NCBI GenBank assembly: GCA_016256075.1 | Contig: SDVU01000074.1 | Location: 1 to 22,813 of the forward strand | Direction of reading: 5' to 3' | Origin: Dictyocoela muelleri | Taxonomy: Eukaryota > Microsporidia | DNA: 22,813 nucleotides | Shown here: positions 1-9,235 of the stretch, piece after piece | Layout of the letters: the number at the start of each line of letters is the position of its first letter | Numbering within the stretch: position 1 is the first letter of the stretch | The notes under the pieces: generated by a model | Database searches by the model: none | Told to the model about the DNA's origin: nothing | What the model saw: only the letters and a program-made list of their open reading frames with translations | Made by a program: the position numbers and the translations under genes

Positions 1-111
1 CATATAATGGGAAATGTTCAGAATTTATTATTGTTAAGTATTTACCGTGAAGATTTTATTTTTTAATTAAAAAAAAAATTCCCGTCATTTTTACGGATTT
101 TACGACGGAAA

Positions 112-150
112 GCAGTCCGTAAAAACGCCTCCAACGTTTTTTCGGACTGC
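112..150. repeat. Perfect-looking hairpin with 16-bp arms
   Basis: The arms 112-127 and 135-150 (GCAGTCCG then TAAAAACG, against CGTTTTTT then CGGACTGC) pair over 16 bp with one mismatch around a 7-nt loop. The arms are much richer in GC than their surroundings. No adjacent gene gives it a role. It may be the end of an old element or a structured RNA remnant. Confidence 0.6.
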
Positions 151-155
151 CTTAT

Positions 156-256
156 CTAAATATCTGTTTCGAAATAACTTCTAAATATCTGTTTTTAGAT
201 AACATCTAAATATCTGTTTTTAGATTTTATCTAAATATCTGTTTCGAAATAACTTC
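156..256. repeat. 25-bp tandem repeat, four copies
   Basis: The core CTAAATATCTGTTT recurs at 156, 181, 206 and 231, an exact 25-bp period. The linkers alternate between a CGAAATAACTT type (copies 1 and 4) and a TTAGAT type (copies 2 and 3). This is a simple minisatellite with no visible coding or regulatory link. Confidence 0.85.
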
Positions 257-458
257 TTAAACAGTTATGAAATAGATTTGACATTTTCATAATTTGATAT
301 ATTTTGTAAAATGAAAATTACTTTATATAGAAATAATGCTGTTTATATTTAAAAAATCATTCGTTATGTTTTAAAAATTATTTATTTCAGCGAAATTTCT
401 TATTTTAGTAATAACGAAATAAATCCGAGATACATAAATAAAATATTAGAAATGTTTT

Positions 459-512
459 AAAATCGAAAATTTATTTTAAAATCTAAAATTTATTTTAAAA
501 TCACAAATTTAT
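459..512. repeat. 19-bp tandem repeat, about 2.8 copies
   Basis: Units beginning AAAATC at 459, 478 and 497 share an AAATTTAT(TTT) core with a 19-bp period. This is short AT-rich satellite-like sequence. Confidence 0.6.
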
Positions 513-1132
513 AGTAATAGAGGTGAATTTTAATCAAAAAATTTAAAAACTTATAGATAAAAATATTTAGTTTTTGCGTTAATTATTCTTCAAAATTAAA
601 CTCTTAAATATATATATTCAAATAACCATAATTGTTAACCCAAGAGTTATATTTTACCTTATACCTAGTATTCAAATTATTCCCGTAATTTTTGAATTAC
701 AAAGAATATCAGTTGTACGTACATTTTTCGTTTTATCAATACTTCATAAGATAATAGACAAATTAAACTATATTTATTATTATCATATACAGTAAGATCT
801 CCCTAAACAGAACACTACCTTTTATTTTTTTCTTGGCGTTCAAATTAGACTTAATAAAAACACATCTAGAAAAAAAATAAACAGATAATGAAAATATCCA
901 ATAAATATACAATATAAAAAATTGAATTTAATAGATGATATTTACATATAATTCTTTTTTCGTACTAAATAATTTAAAAATTTGAAAAAAAAGATTATTT
1001 AGAATATTTTTTAAAAAGAAAATCCGTTATTTTTGAATCCTTTTTATTCGTTCTACTGCCATCTCATCTTTTAATTAAAAACCTTTTTAGTCATATCGGG
1101 GGAATTATTTAAAAATCAGAATTCAAACAATT

Positions 1133-2479
1133 TCAAATATTTAATCGCATATCGGCTAGTAATTTCGGTATTTTCATCTTTAATAATTCTTTTAGATCAT
1201 AATTTCTTAATAAAACATCTTCGGATATTTGTAGCGAAGAAAGAAATAGAGAATCATCATCTATAAACTTTGAACATATCGGAAAATCTTCATGAGAAAG
1301 AATTTCTTGTTTACTAATTCCTACATTATTCATAACTTTTGCATTTTCTAATACTTTGCTAAAACAGCTTTTTATTGTAATCTCGGAAACATTTTTTATG
1401 CTTTGTATATAAAAGTCATAGCATCATAAAGAATATTCTTTTTATCATATCTTTGTTCTGTAAATTCATTACTTAGGTTATCTAATTCAAATAAAATTTT
1501 TTGATTTAAATATTTTTTATATAAATCATTGAAGTTTTTAATTATTCCCTAATCACATGGTTGTATCAGAGATGTAACAATGATAGAAAAATGATAAAAT
1601 CTACGTTTGTATAGTCTGAATCGCTGGGTTGAAGAATTTTATTATCACGAATTAACATTTTTTCGATTATCACATTTCATAGATTCGTTTAGGGATGCAA
1701 GTCCCTCATTAAGAATATAAAGTGACATACAAGCCTTAGAATTTTTTATATAGATTAAATTTAAGTTATTGATGTTAAATATTTAAATAAAATGGGTTAT
1801 TCGATAATAAAAAACAACTTGTTGCATTTTTTCTCCAGTCATAATTACACAGAATAAAAAAGAAATCTTTCTTATAAAAATTATCTTTAAGCCTTGTCTT
1901 CTACGTTCACAAATAAAGTACGATTTGAATTTTTTCTGTAAAATAATTAGGTATCATCTGTATTAAACATAACTAGTGGCTGATATTCAAGTAGTTTTGA
2001 AATGTAAAAATTCGTTAAATCTTCTAGATACGTGAGATTTACACATACATACCCCCAACGACGCTTCTAGATTTTATTTTATGTCTTTCACTAAATTTTG
2101 AATGTAACTATCGGACGATTTAAAATTTTAGATTTTTTATCTGTTAGCAAAATTCAAAGCCATCTCTTTTAAATTTTCTTGGATGATCAATAATTCCTTG
2201 TTCTTTTGTTCTGGAGCGTTTAATACAGCTCTTGATCAAATATTTGAGTCTTTGATGGGTTTCTCTTAATACTAACATATTTATTATTTTTATTAGATTA
2301 AAAAGCATAAAGCACGGGGCTGTTTTTTCCCGATTCAATTTTTCGATTCCCAAGAAATTTTTAAGAATTAAAATAGAGACATCCGTGAAATAGAAAGGTT
2401 GGTTTTCTTTAATTCTAAATTTGCAATTTTTTCTTGAATATAAATTTTTCCTCTTTTTTTTGCCATTGCCAGATTTCAT
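1133..2479 (-). pseudogene. pogo/Tigger-like transposase relic (copy 1)
   Basis: Reading leftward on the minus strand in shifting frames gives the usual order of a pogo-type transposase. An N-terminal basic start (MKSGNGKKKRKNL) opens at 2479. Next come a linker and a catalytic core with an NTDDT motif, where NTDET is usual, followed by LFYR near 1950. A region ending in a DN near 1650 is the second Asp motif. TSLIQPCD then stop then GIIKNF (about 1510-1575) corresponds to the third Asp block, normally LQPLDQGIIRSF. The last open stretch (1133-1333) is the C-terminal tail. At least five stops or frame changes separate these pieces, so the gene is dead. The family is clear from motif order; the subfamily is not determined. 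Confidence 0.8.
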
Positions 2480-3410
2480 ACTGTATGGGCAAAAAAATAA
2501 CAAATTATGCAAAAAAAAATTCAATGTTCATATTAAAAAATCGTTGGGCACGAACTCGCCTATATACGATTTCGTGCATAACTCGCCTGCACTACCAAAT
2601 CACGAACTTGCCAAAAATAAATTTAAAAAAATTATAATTAAAAATAATTTAATATCACTTAGTTTCCATTCGCTCACCTTTTTTAAGAACATCTCCATAT
2701 TTATCACCATCAAATATATTATAATTTTTGATTTTAGTTTTTTTAAATATATTCAAGCGAAAAAATTAATATTTGTAATAGACAGTTCACACCCTTCAAT
2801 TATCTGTATATACTTAAATCTTATTACTTAATCTAATTTTTGTAATATAGAAATAAATCTAACAATATTAGGAGAATACAATTTGCACTGATAATTAAAA
2901 TTTCTATGTCAACCTTCACATGAATTTGTTGTACGAAGAATGTCATTCAATAATCTATCATATGAATACCAAAATTTAATTTCATATGTAGGTTATTTTT
3001 TTTTTTAGAAATTTCGGTTCTAAACTTCTCTTTATACCCCTTCCTCTAAAAAAATATCGTAAACTAGGCAATATGGCATTAGAAAAGGATTATAAAATTT
3101 CATTAATATAGTCTTATATATATTGTAAAAATCAGTTTTCAATATATATAAGACTATATTAAGAAAATTTTATTACCTTCTGCTAATGCCATATTTCCTA
3201 CTTTACGATATTTTTTAGAGGGGGGATAATAAATGAAGGTTATAACCAAATTTTCTGTATTCAATTTGTAGTGTAGTAAATTTTTTTAGCGATTTAAGGA
3301 TTTTTAAAATGCTGGCGATTTATGACAAGCCTTCCCATTTTCAGATTTCATACTGTAGTGTCAAAAAATAACAAATTATGCAAAAAAATTTAATGCTCAT
3401 ATTACAAAAT
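2463..3410. repeat. 75-bp direct duplication flanking an 800-bp insertion
   Basis: A segment of about 75 bp at 2463-2537 recurs at about 3336-3410. Both copies contain CAGATTTCATACTGTA and AACAAATTATGCAAAAAAA, with about ten differences. The first copy holds the start of the pogo transposase relic. The intervening 2538-3335 includes three CGAACTCGCC-like motifs (about 2549-2613) and the 3034-3230 palindrome. This could be a duplication made when the intervening DNA was inserted, or a partial tandem duplication of the element's 5' region. Confidence 0.55.
3034..3230. mobile_element. 197-bp palindromic (MITE-like) element
   Basis: The left arm (about 3034-3124) and right arm (about 3140-3230) are inverted copies. 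TCTAAAAAAATATCGTAAA and ATATGGCATTAG on the left match CTAATGCCATAT and TTTACGATATTTTTTAGA on the right, and ATATAGTCTTATATATATTG mirrors the centre. The loop is about 15 nt and there is no coding capacity. It is most likely a small fold-back insertion in the decayed pogo-like element. Confidence 0.75.
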
Positions 3411-3741
3411 ATATATTTTTTTGATTTAATGAGAACACAAAGTAAGATTTAGAGAAAAAATAAAAAAAATATTAGTTCAAATTACCAAGTGTTCAAATTA
3501 CGAAGTGTTCAAATTATAGAGCGTTCTATTTTAATGAGACATGAATTTATTTTTTTTAGGCTTTATAACCACGCTATTACAGCTCCATGAATGGTTTCTT
3601 AGAGTAATATATAAATATATAACAATATAAACCAATTAAGCTGACTAAATATACTATATAACTACAATATTATTGAAAGTTTCATATCATCATCGATAAA
3701 AAAAGAACATAAGAGATTATATATCTGCGTGGGTTATTTGC

Positions 3742-4192
3742 TGCCTGATAGCTTTGTGATAAAACTCTTGAATAAAAAATTGGGCATCGGGGTTTTAATC
3801 CCGCTGACGTCACTCTTTAATAGATAATTAGTGAATGATATTCATCGATTAAAAACTATAATAATATAGTATTAATATACAGCTTTTCCGGTGTACTATG
3901 CCTGATTAAGACTTGCTCTAATATGACAATTTAGTAGAATGGACTATAATAGGAATGGAAATGAGTTCACCGACGCTTCTCGGCAAAATAAGTATTGCTA
4001 AAATATAAATTCATGGAAAGACTCTAATTAACTGTATACTACCGAGTAATTGATAAAACGAAAATTTCGTTTACAGCTGAACTTCTAAGTAGTTTAGGAA
4101 TAGACATATTGCTGATAATCAAACTCTAATGGCAGCAGATTCACGTGAGAAGACAACTCTCTGGGTTATCTGTTATAGATGTTGTCAGCATG
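3742..4192 (+). repeat. tRNA-headed SINE-like repeat, copy A
   Basis: This is the most diverged of the five copies. The head (GATAGCTTTGTGAT, then GGGGTTTTAATCCCGCTGACG) is a decayed tRNA-like box A and box B. The body keeps the family blocks: ATAGTATTAATATACAG, GATTAAGACTTG, CTCGGCAAAA, ACTGTATACTACCGAG, TGATAAAACGAAAAT and the 3' end GATGTTGTCAGCATG. It lies in the same direction as copy B, 255 bp upstream of it. See copy C for the clearest promoter boxes. Confidence 0.8.
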
Positions 4193-4447
4193 GATTAAAT
4201 AAATAAATGAGCGTTCCGCCATACGTTAAATTTGGTGTAAATTTTTTTTGCAACCCCTGAAAAAAATGAACAAAATTATGAAAGAGAAAATAAATAAATC
4301 AAATTAATTTATTAAACAGTCAGTATTTTATAAATTTCTTTGTAATTTAAGGTAATTGAAGATAATAATATATTAAAATACACTATAAATAAATGTGTGA
4401 GTGAAAAAGTATTGTTTAAGCTTTTTTTTCACAAGTAAAATAAATTT

Positions 4448-4892
4448 GCCTAGATATCTCAGTGGTAAACACTCTTGAATGTAAAATTTAAATATCGTGA
4501 TGTATATCCTAATGAGGCCACTCTTTAATAAATAATGTGGAATGACATTAAGTGTTCATAATTTTTGAAATATAGTATTAATATACAGTTGTTCCAGTCT
4601 AGTATAGCTTATTAAGACTTGTATAATATAAATGAAGCAGAAGAGACTCCCCTAGGTGTAAGGATAAGTGTGGTGACGCATCTCGGCAAAAAGTAGACAA
4701 AATAAAAATTCATGAAATGCTACTAATTTCCTGTATCCCGGAGTCATAAGTAAAATGTAAATCGCGTATACAGCTAGGCTTCTGGGTAGCTTATGAAGAA
4801 ACTTCTTATTAGAACACGGGAAACCAAAAAGTCTAAAGACTATGGTGGGAGATAAAACTCCGGGTTTGCAGCCATGAATGTTGTCAGCATGT
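4448..4892 (+). repeat. tRNA-headed SINE-like repeat, copy B
   Basis: The head has a good box A-like stretch (ATATCTCAGTGG at 4454-4465) followed by AACACTCTTGAATGTAAAAT. Its box B region is degenerate. The body shows AATGACATTAAG, ATATAGTATTAATATACAG, CCCTAGGTGTAAGGATAAG, GTGACGCATCTCGGCAAAAA and AAATCGCGTATACAGCTAG. The end is AATGTTGTCAGCATGTAAT followed by a TA-rich tail. It faces copy C tail to tail across a minisatellite. Confidence 0.85.
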
Positions 4893-4929
4893 AATTTAAT
4901 ATAATATATAGTAAAAAAATTATACAGGG

Positions 4930-5140
4930 TTTTTCATATCTATAAAAACTCTTTTTCATTTCTAAAAAAACACATTTTCATTTCTATAAAAACACCTTTT
5001 CGTATCTATAAAAACACCTTTTCATCTATAAAAACGCCTTTTAATTTCTATAAAACCAAATTTACATTTCTATAAAAACATTTTTTCATTTCTATAAAAA
5101 CACTTTTTCATTTCTATAAAAGCAATTTTTGAATTTCTTA
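4930..5140. repeat. About 22-bp minisatellite, nine to ten copies
   Basis: Units resemble TTTTTCATTTCTATAAAAAC, with small length changes (20-23 bp) and substitutions, repeated from about 4930 to 5140. It lies between the 3' tails of SINE-like copies B and C. The repeats abut one another without unique spacers, so this is not a CRISPR array. Confidence 0.85.
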
Positions 5141-5241
5141 TTATGTATTTTAATTTTTTAAAAACATATGCGGTTGAGCGCAAAAAATCCGTTAATTTTA
5201 ACATTTAAAATATAAAGTAAACTTATATATATTATATATTA

Positions 5242-5691
5242 CATGCTGACAACATCCATAGCTGCCAACCCGGAGAGTTGTCACCAACCATAGTCTTATG
5301 ACCTTTTGTTCCTGGTTTTCAAAAATACGTCACTTCCTAAGGTACCCATAAGCCCAGCTGTATACACTATTTTCGTTTTATAAAGTACTCGGTAGGATAC
5401 AGGTAATTAAAGGGTTTTTTATGATATTTTATTTATCACTACTTTTTGCTGTGATGCGTCTCCGCACTCATCCCCACACCTAGGAGAGACTCCCCTGTTC
5501 TATTTTCATATTATGCCAACTCTTAATCAGCTATACAACACTTGAAGAACTGTATATTAATACTATATTTCTATAGTTTTTGACCGCTTAATGTCATTCT
5601 CTCATTATTTATTAAATAGTGACGTCAGCGGGATTCGAACCACGATACTTAAATTTTACATTCAATAGTGTAAACCACTATGCTATCTGGC
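5242..5691 (-). repeat. tRNA-headed SINE-like repeat, copy C (best internal promoter)
   Basis: Read on the minus strand, the head is GCCAGATAGCATAGTGGTTT, then about 35 nt on GTGGTTCGAATCCCGCTGAC. TAGCATAGTGG fits a pol III box A and GGTTCGAATCC (5631-5641) is a canonical box B, so the head resembles the D-arm-to-T-arm part of a tRNA. The body of about 380 bp carries blocks shared with the other four copies. It ends in GATGTTGTCAGCATG followed by a TA-rich tail. Several local hairpins can be drawn, such as GTGCG/CGCAT, AACCA/TGGTT and TGGCAGC/GTTGTCA. The head end abuts the point where the pogo-like relic at 5698-6628 stops, which suggests that this copy interrupted it. There is no open frame. 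The SINE assignment is inferred from the head, copy number and tail; no partner LINE is in the window. Confidence 0.88.
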
Positions 5692-5697
5692 ATACCA

Positions 5698-6628
5698 CAT
5701 AATTCAATTCACAAGTTATTTTATGCGCTGGTCAATTGTCCAATATTAGCAAAAGTCTTCTTTTATCACACCGACATTTTACTTCTAAATCATAAAGCCA
5801 TTGATTGAAAATAAAAGATATCATCCATGCACTGTCATTGTAATAGTATTTGCAAAATGCATTTCTGTTGAAATTTTTAAAATACCTTGGATTTTCTGAC
5901 TTTCCTATAACTAAAGGTTTCAATTTTTCAGTTACCAACATATTGTAGGCCAATAAAACAGTTACTCTATCTTTATACTTTTTTATACCACCCTCACACG
6001 CGAAGCCAAACTTTTAGAAAGAGCTAGTTTAAAGAATAAACCTGTCTCATCACAATTAAATACATTTTCTGAGCCATATGTAGATATTTTATCATTAATA
6101 TCTTTAATGAATTCATCGAATGACTGCATGTTGACATTGAAACTCTCCCCCGAACATTGTTTTAAAGAAATTCTATGTCTAGCTTTAAATTTATAAATGA
6201 AACCATTAGATGCTTTAAAAACTTGGTTGGAATCTGTAACATCAATATCTAATATTTTATAAAGATCTTTAAATAAAGACAAGGCTTTGATTTTGAGGAT
6301 TTTATCAGTGATAAACTCTCTTGTGCTTCCATAGCATTCACACATTCCCAAAGTTTAGTATCTAATAATTCATATTTTTGGGTTCTTGGAACATTTGTAA
6401 GATCTTTGTTTATAATAATTGCTTTTATAATAGCGTACTCACTGTCTAAATAAGTTTTAATAGAGCGTCTGTTAATTTTCTTTCTCGTTCTACTGCTGAA
6501 TACCTCGGCGATACGAGTATCACTTAATCTTATGTTTTCTTTTTTTAAAGGTAATAATATCCATTTTTTCAGCGATTGTTAGGCGGTTTGTATTGTTTTT
6601 TTTTCTTAGTGTGCGATTTTTTCTTCAT
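5698..6628 (-). pseudogene. pogo-like transposase relic (copy 2), truncated
   Basis: The likely original start is the ATG at 6628 (MKKKSHTKKKK). It is followed in shifting frames by LTIAEKMDII and DTRIAEVFSSRTRKKINRRS, the CENP-B/Tc5-type helix-turn-helix region. The longest clean piece (5983-6348) gives FIYKFKARHRISLKQCSGES and then NVFNCDETGLFFK, the first catalytic Asp motif (NxDET). The next piece (5732-5953) gives EKLKPLVIGKSENPRYFKNF, SAWMISFIFNQWL and RRLLLILDN, the second Asp motif. The frame then reads on as PAHKITCEL and stops matching the family at about 5698, where SINE-like copy C begins. At least four frame breaks or stops plus the 3' truncation make it non-functional. It shares about half its residues by eye with the relic at 19143-21947. 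Confidence 0.85.
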
Positions 6629-6918
6629 CTTATGGGGTAGCTGAAATCAAAATTAAAGATTCGAAATTAAAATTAATTATTTAGAATATAAGTTTAATGA
6701 TTTAAAAAAATTTAATATTTTGAAATAAAAATTAATATGATATTAGATAAAAATAATTTAAAATTGGGATTTATACAATAAATATGGTAATTTTCGGAGG
6801 TTTTGGAAAATTATGGGGGTAAAGTGTAAATTTGATAGTAAGTAAAATAATATTCGAAAATGAAAAATTTAGTGGTGTGGAAAATTTGAGGAGGTGGGAA
6901 ATTTGGGAAGTTCAACTG
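5698..6918 (-). mobile_element. Truncated pogo-like DNA transposon (copy 2)
   Basis: The 5' end is at 6911-6918. Read on the minus strand, it begins CAGTTGAACTTCCCAAATTT after a TA, a pogo-type terminus. About 290 bp of AT-rich leader separate it from the transposase start at 6628. The leader contains several short blocks of the kind TGGAAAATTTGAGGAGGTGG. The downstream third of the transposase and the other terminal repeat are missing, because the sequence changes to SINE-like copy C at about 5691-5698. Confidence 0.65.
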
Positions 6919-6961
6919 TAGTTTAAATTTAAAGAATATAATTTGTCAAAGTTTCTACATA

Positions 6962-8420
6962 CAGTCTGTTAAAAAAAACGCATATTAAAATACAAACAAG
7001 AAATACAAGGAAAAGTAGAAAAAAACAGTCTACTAACTTTTAAATAATATATTACAAACATACAATAATAAATTATTTCATTTCAATTTTATTTAAATAG
7101 GTATAGAGGAAATTTCATAAATTTTTGTTAAAAAAAAACGCATATTAAAGATTTAATATTTTGTATGACCACCTTTTGCCTTAAAAACTGATTTCGCTCT
7201 CTTTTCGAAACTCATTGCCAACTTTTGACATGTTTCAATGCTTATTGAATTCCATTCATTCAATATTAATACTTTTAATTCTTCCTTGTTTTTTGGAGTA
7301 TATTTCGAAAGATTTGCTTTTATGATGCCCCATAGAGATTCAATGGGGTTCAAATCAGGAGATTGAGAGGGCCATGGTAATAATTCAATCCTTTTATAAG
7401 CAAAAAACTTCTTAACTTTCTTAGAAGTGTGCTTTGGATCGTTGTCCTGCTGAAAAGTATAATCAGTCAGGTTCATAGAAGTAGCAGAAGCTTGGAGATT
7501 GTTTTTAATGATTTCGATGTATGCATCAGCATCCATTTTACCATCTATAAACACAAGTTTTCCTGTCCCTTGATATGAAAAACAGCCCCAACACATTACT
7601 GACCCGCCTCCGTGCTTGACTGTGGGAGAAAGATTTTTTAGTTCTAAACCTTTTTTAGGCTCTCTCCAGACAGAAACTCTTCCATCAGAGTTAAACAGAT
7701 TGAATTTAGATTCATCTGAAAATATTATGCGCTTTATCTCATCTTTTGAATAAAATGTAAATTCTTCTGAAAGAGACTCTCTTCTAGAAATATTGATTTT
7801 TGAAAGAAGTGGTTTCCGAATAGGAGCATAAGCAAACCTTTTATTTTCATTATGCCAATTTTTAATTGTTACATAAGAAACGTCACTTCCACCATTCTGT
7901 CTCAATTCATTTGCCACCTTTCTCAAAGATTTTTTACTATCCTTTTTTATGATTTTATTTAAAATCTTAATATCGTTAGTATTAAGTTTTTTTGGTCTTC
8001 CATTTCCTTTCCTATGCTTTATAGAACCAGTTTCATCATACTTTTTGAGTATTCTAGACACGGTACTTTGATGTACGCCCGTTTTTTTTGAAATTTCTTT
8101 TTGGGTTTTGCCTTCCCCAGAGAGAAACAAGATTCTTAATCTAAGCTGATCACTTGGCTGCATAATGAGTATCAACAAAAAATGTATTTATAACAAACGG
8201 AGGTTAATTTTGGAGGGAGTTTTTTAAAAAAATTTAAATATGCGTTTTTTTTTTAACAAAAAAATAAAAAAATCGTTCGAAACTAAAAGCTACAAATGTA
8301 TAAAAAAAGTAAAAATGTAAATTCATGTTAAAAGTATATTAGTACCTGTTAAAGCTTCCACTTTTAAATTTAATCACATAACAACGTACTAACCTGATAT
8401 GCGTTTTTTTTAACAGACTG
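6962..8420 (-). mobile_element. Complete Tc1-like transposon with double-site inverted ends
   Basis: The ends are perfect 24-bp inverted repeats (6962-6985 and 8397-8420) starting CAGTCTGTT. They are flanked by TA on both sides (6960-6961 and 8421-8422), the Tc1/mariner target duplication. A second, internal copy of GTTAAAAAAAAACGCATAT lies about 160 bp inside each end (7127-7146 and 8237-8257), giving the inverted-repeat/direct-repeat arrangement known from Sleeping Beauty-type Tc1 elements. One uninterrupted transposase gene fills the interior. The perfect ends, intact frame and clean TA flanks suggest a recent insertion. Confidence 0.93.
7153..8163 (-). CDS. Tc1-like transposase (DD34E), intact
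   Basis: A 336-residue protein starting at the ATG at 8163 (MQPSDQLRLR). The frame is open five codons further upstream but has no earlier ATG. The N-terminus holds two helix-turn-helix parts of a paired-type DNA-binding domain (KTQKEISKKTGVHQSTVSRI near residues 19-38, and a second near 62-105), with a GRPKK AT-hook-like motif between them (about residue 55). The catalytic domain shows all three acidic residues of the DDE triad: IIFSDESKF (D150), FQQDNDPKHTS (D240) and SPDLNPIESLW (E275). The 34-residue spacing between the last two is the DD34E signature. KHGGGSVMCWGCF is the usual Gly-rich block. Length and motifs match full-length Tc1-family transposases. It should cut and paste its own element at TA sites in the nucleus. 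No break is visible; activity is inferred, not shown. Confidence 0.95.
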   Translation of the reverse strand: MQPSDQLRLRILFLSGEGKTQKEISKKTGVHQSTVSRILKKYDETGSIKHRKGNGRPKKLNTNDIKILNKIIKKDSKKSLRKVANELRQNGGSDVSYVTIKNWHNENKRFAYAPIRKPLLSKINISRRESLSEEFTFYSKDEIKRIIFSDESKFNLFNSDGRVSVWREPKKGLELKNLSPTVKHGGGSVMCWGCFSYQGTGKLVFIDGKMDADAYIEIIKNNLQASATSMNLTDYTFQQDNDPKHTSKKVKKFFAYKRIELLPWPSQSPDLNPIESLWGIIKANLSKYTPKNKEELKVLILNEWNSISIETCQKLAMSFEKRAKSVFKAKGGHTKY

Positions 8421-8921
8421 TATATATATATATATATTACATGCATATAAAATTCATTGCTTTGTTCACAACAGCTGATTGAGGGAAACCGTTACTTCGC
8501 CCTAAGCGAAAAAACGCCAATTTTCACGCGAAAAAGGCGTTTTTTTAGCCAGCCTTATTATTACTATTAAATATTAAAAACCCATGACAGAATATAAAAA
8601 AATAATTTCAAACCGCAGAAAAGAGAAAATTTTATACAAAGATATTATTATGATTTCATATAAAAACTAGGTCAGACAATGTTTATATATGTTCTAATAG
8701 ATTTTGCATGGGAAAAATTTATTTATACAACAATGAAAAAATAGTGAAGGAAATAGAACATTCTCATTTTCCTGAAAAAAATAGAATATAGAAACTTTTT
8801 CAACAATAATATGAAGAAATTGTCAGAATCTTCAAATGAATCTTTTGACTTGTTTTTTGGACGCTGCTAAGAACATAAATAATGATATTTGCAAAATCTA
8901 GGAAATTTAAAAACGATCCGT
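8421..8921. other. Unassigned AT-rich spacer between two transposons
   Basis: No gene was recognised. It begins with a TA run joined to TTACATGC, which matches the reversed 3' end of the SINE-like family over about 16 nt and then departs, so it may be a short stump of another copy. A GC-richer hairpin follows (8507-8544; AAAAACGCC against GGCGTTTTT). The remainder to 8921 holds only short frames. Confidence 0.5.
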
Positions 8922-9235
8922 GGCACTGGGTATCCATTTTGCTCTAAATTTTGTAAGCGTACATAAGAACTCAAAAAATACCGATTTCATATTTTTGAAA
9001 GATAATAGTTAAATACTAGAAGAAAAAAATTTTTTTATTTGAAATCTTTCTTTATATAGTAAATTTAACGGATCAGATTTTCGATCTGATCAGATATATT
9101 ACCATATGAAGAACTAATTCAAAGAAAATAATATTTTTACTCTGGTATTTAACTATGATCTTTCCAAATATGAAATCGTTTTTTTCTCAGAGTTTTTATG
9201 TACGCTTACTAAATTTGGGCAAAATGGATAATTTT
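8922..9235. repeat. Left fold-back module of the Merlin-like element
   Basis: The segments 8934-9030 and 9140-9233 are inverted copies, sharing GTAAGCGTACATAA, CGATTTCATATTT and TAGTTAAATAC with their complements. The centre is a small hairpin, GATCAGAT-TTTCG-ATCTGATC, at 9071-9091. Only the outer arm carries the terminal GGCACTGGG. The module has the form of a MITE derived from this transposon. Confidence 0.85.

Larger units (their letters stand above)
1..789. other. AT-rich stretch without a recognisable gene
   Basis: No open frame of useful length or recognisable protein fragment was seen on either strand. The stretch holds a 39-bp hairpin (112-150), a four-copy 25-bp repeat (156-256) and a short 19-bp repeat (459-512). 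The rest is AT-rich sequence. It ends at the TA dinucleotide (788-789) where the first pogo-like element appears to begin. Confidence 0.7.
790..3543 (-). mobile_element. Degraded pogo/Tigger-like DNA transposon (copy 1)
   Basis: The left end starts with CAGTAAGATCTCCCTAAACA after a TA dinucleotide, as pogo-family ends do. The right end near 3543, read in reverse, has a related but diverged sequence (TCTCATTAAAATAGAACGCT). Short GTTCAAATTA-type repeats lie inside the right end (about 3478-3520), and one lies inside the left end near 839. The transposase relic runs leftward from 2479 to 1133. Between the transposase start and the right end lie a 75-bp direct duplication and a 197-bp palindrome, so the element has taken later insertions. 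The left boundary is fairly well supported; the right boundary is approximate. Confidence 0.6.

Noticed and set aside
2421-2831. 136-codon plus-strand frame
   Set aside because: It runs antisense to the pogo transposase N-terminus, is made of Phe/Ile/Lys-rich low-complexity sequence and crosses a repeat boundary, so it is chance.
4930-5140. CRISPR array
   Set aside because: The units of about 22 bp abut one another with drift and no unique spacers, and the context is eukaryotic. It is a minisatellite.
5620-5691. A functional tRNA gene
   Set aside because: Box A and box B look right, but the same head occurs in several repeats, always followed by the same body, and no clear acceptor stem was found. 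It is better explained as a tRNA-derived repeat head.
3742-5691. Hammerhead ribozyme in the SINE-like body
   Set aside because: The CGAAAAT and CTGTAT...ATACAG blocks suggested one, but no CTGATGA-type core is conserved among the copies.
8164-8178. Upstream extension of the Tc1-like transposase start
   Set aside because: The frame is open there but contains no ATG (TTG only). The ATG at 8163 is the first usable eukaryotic start and gives the expected length.
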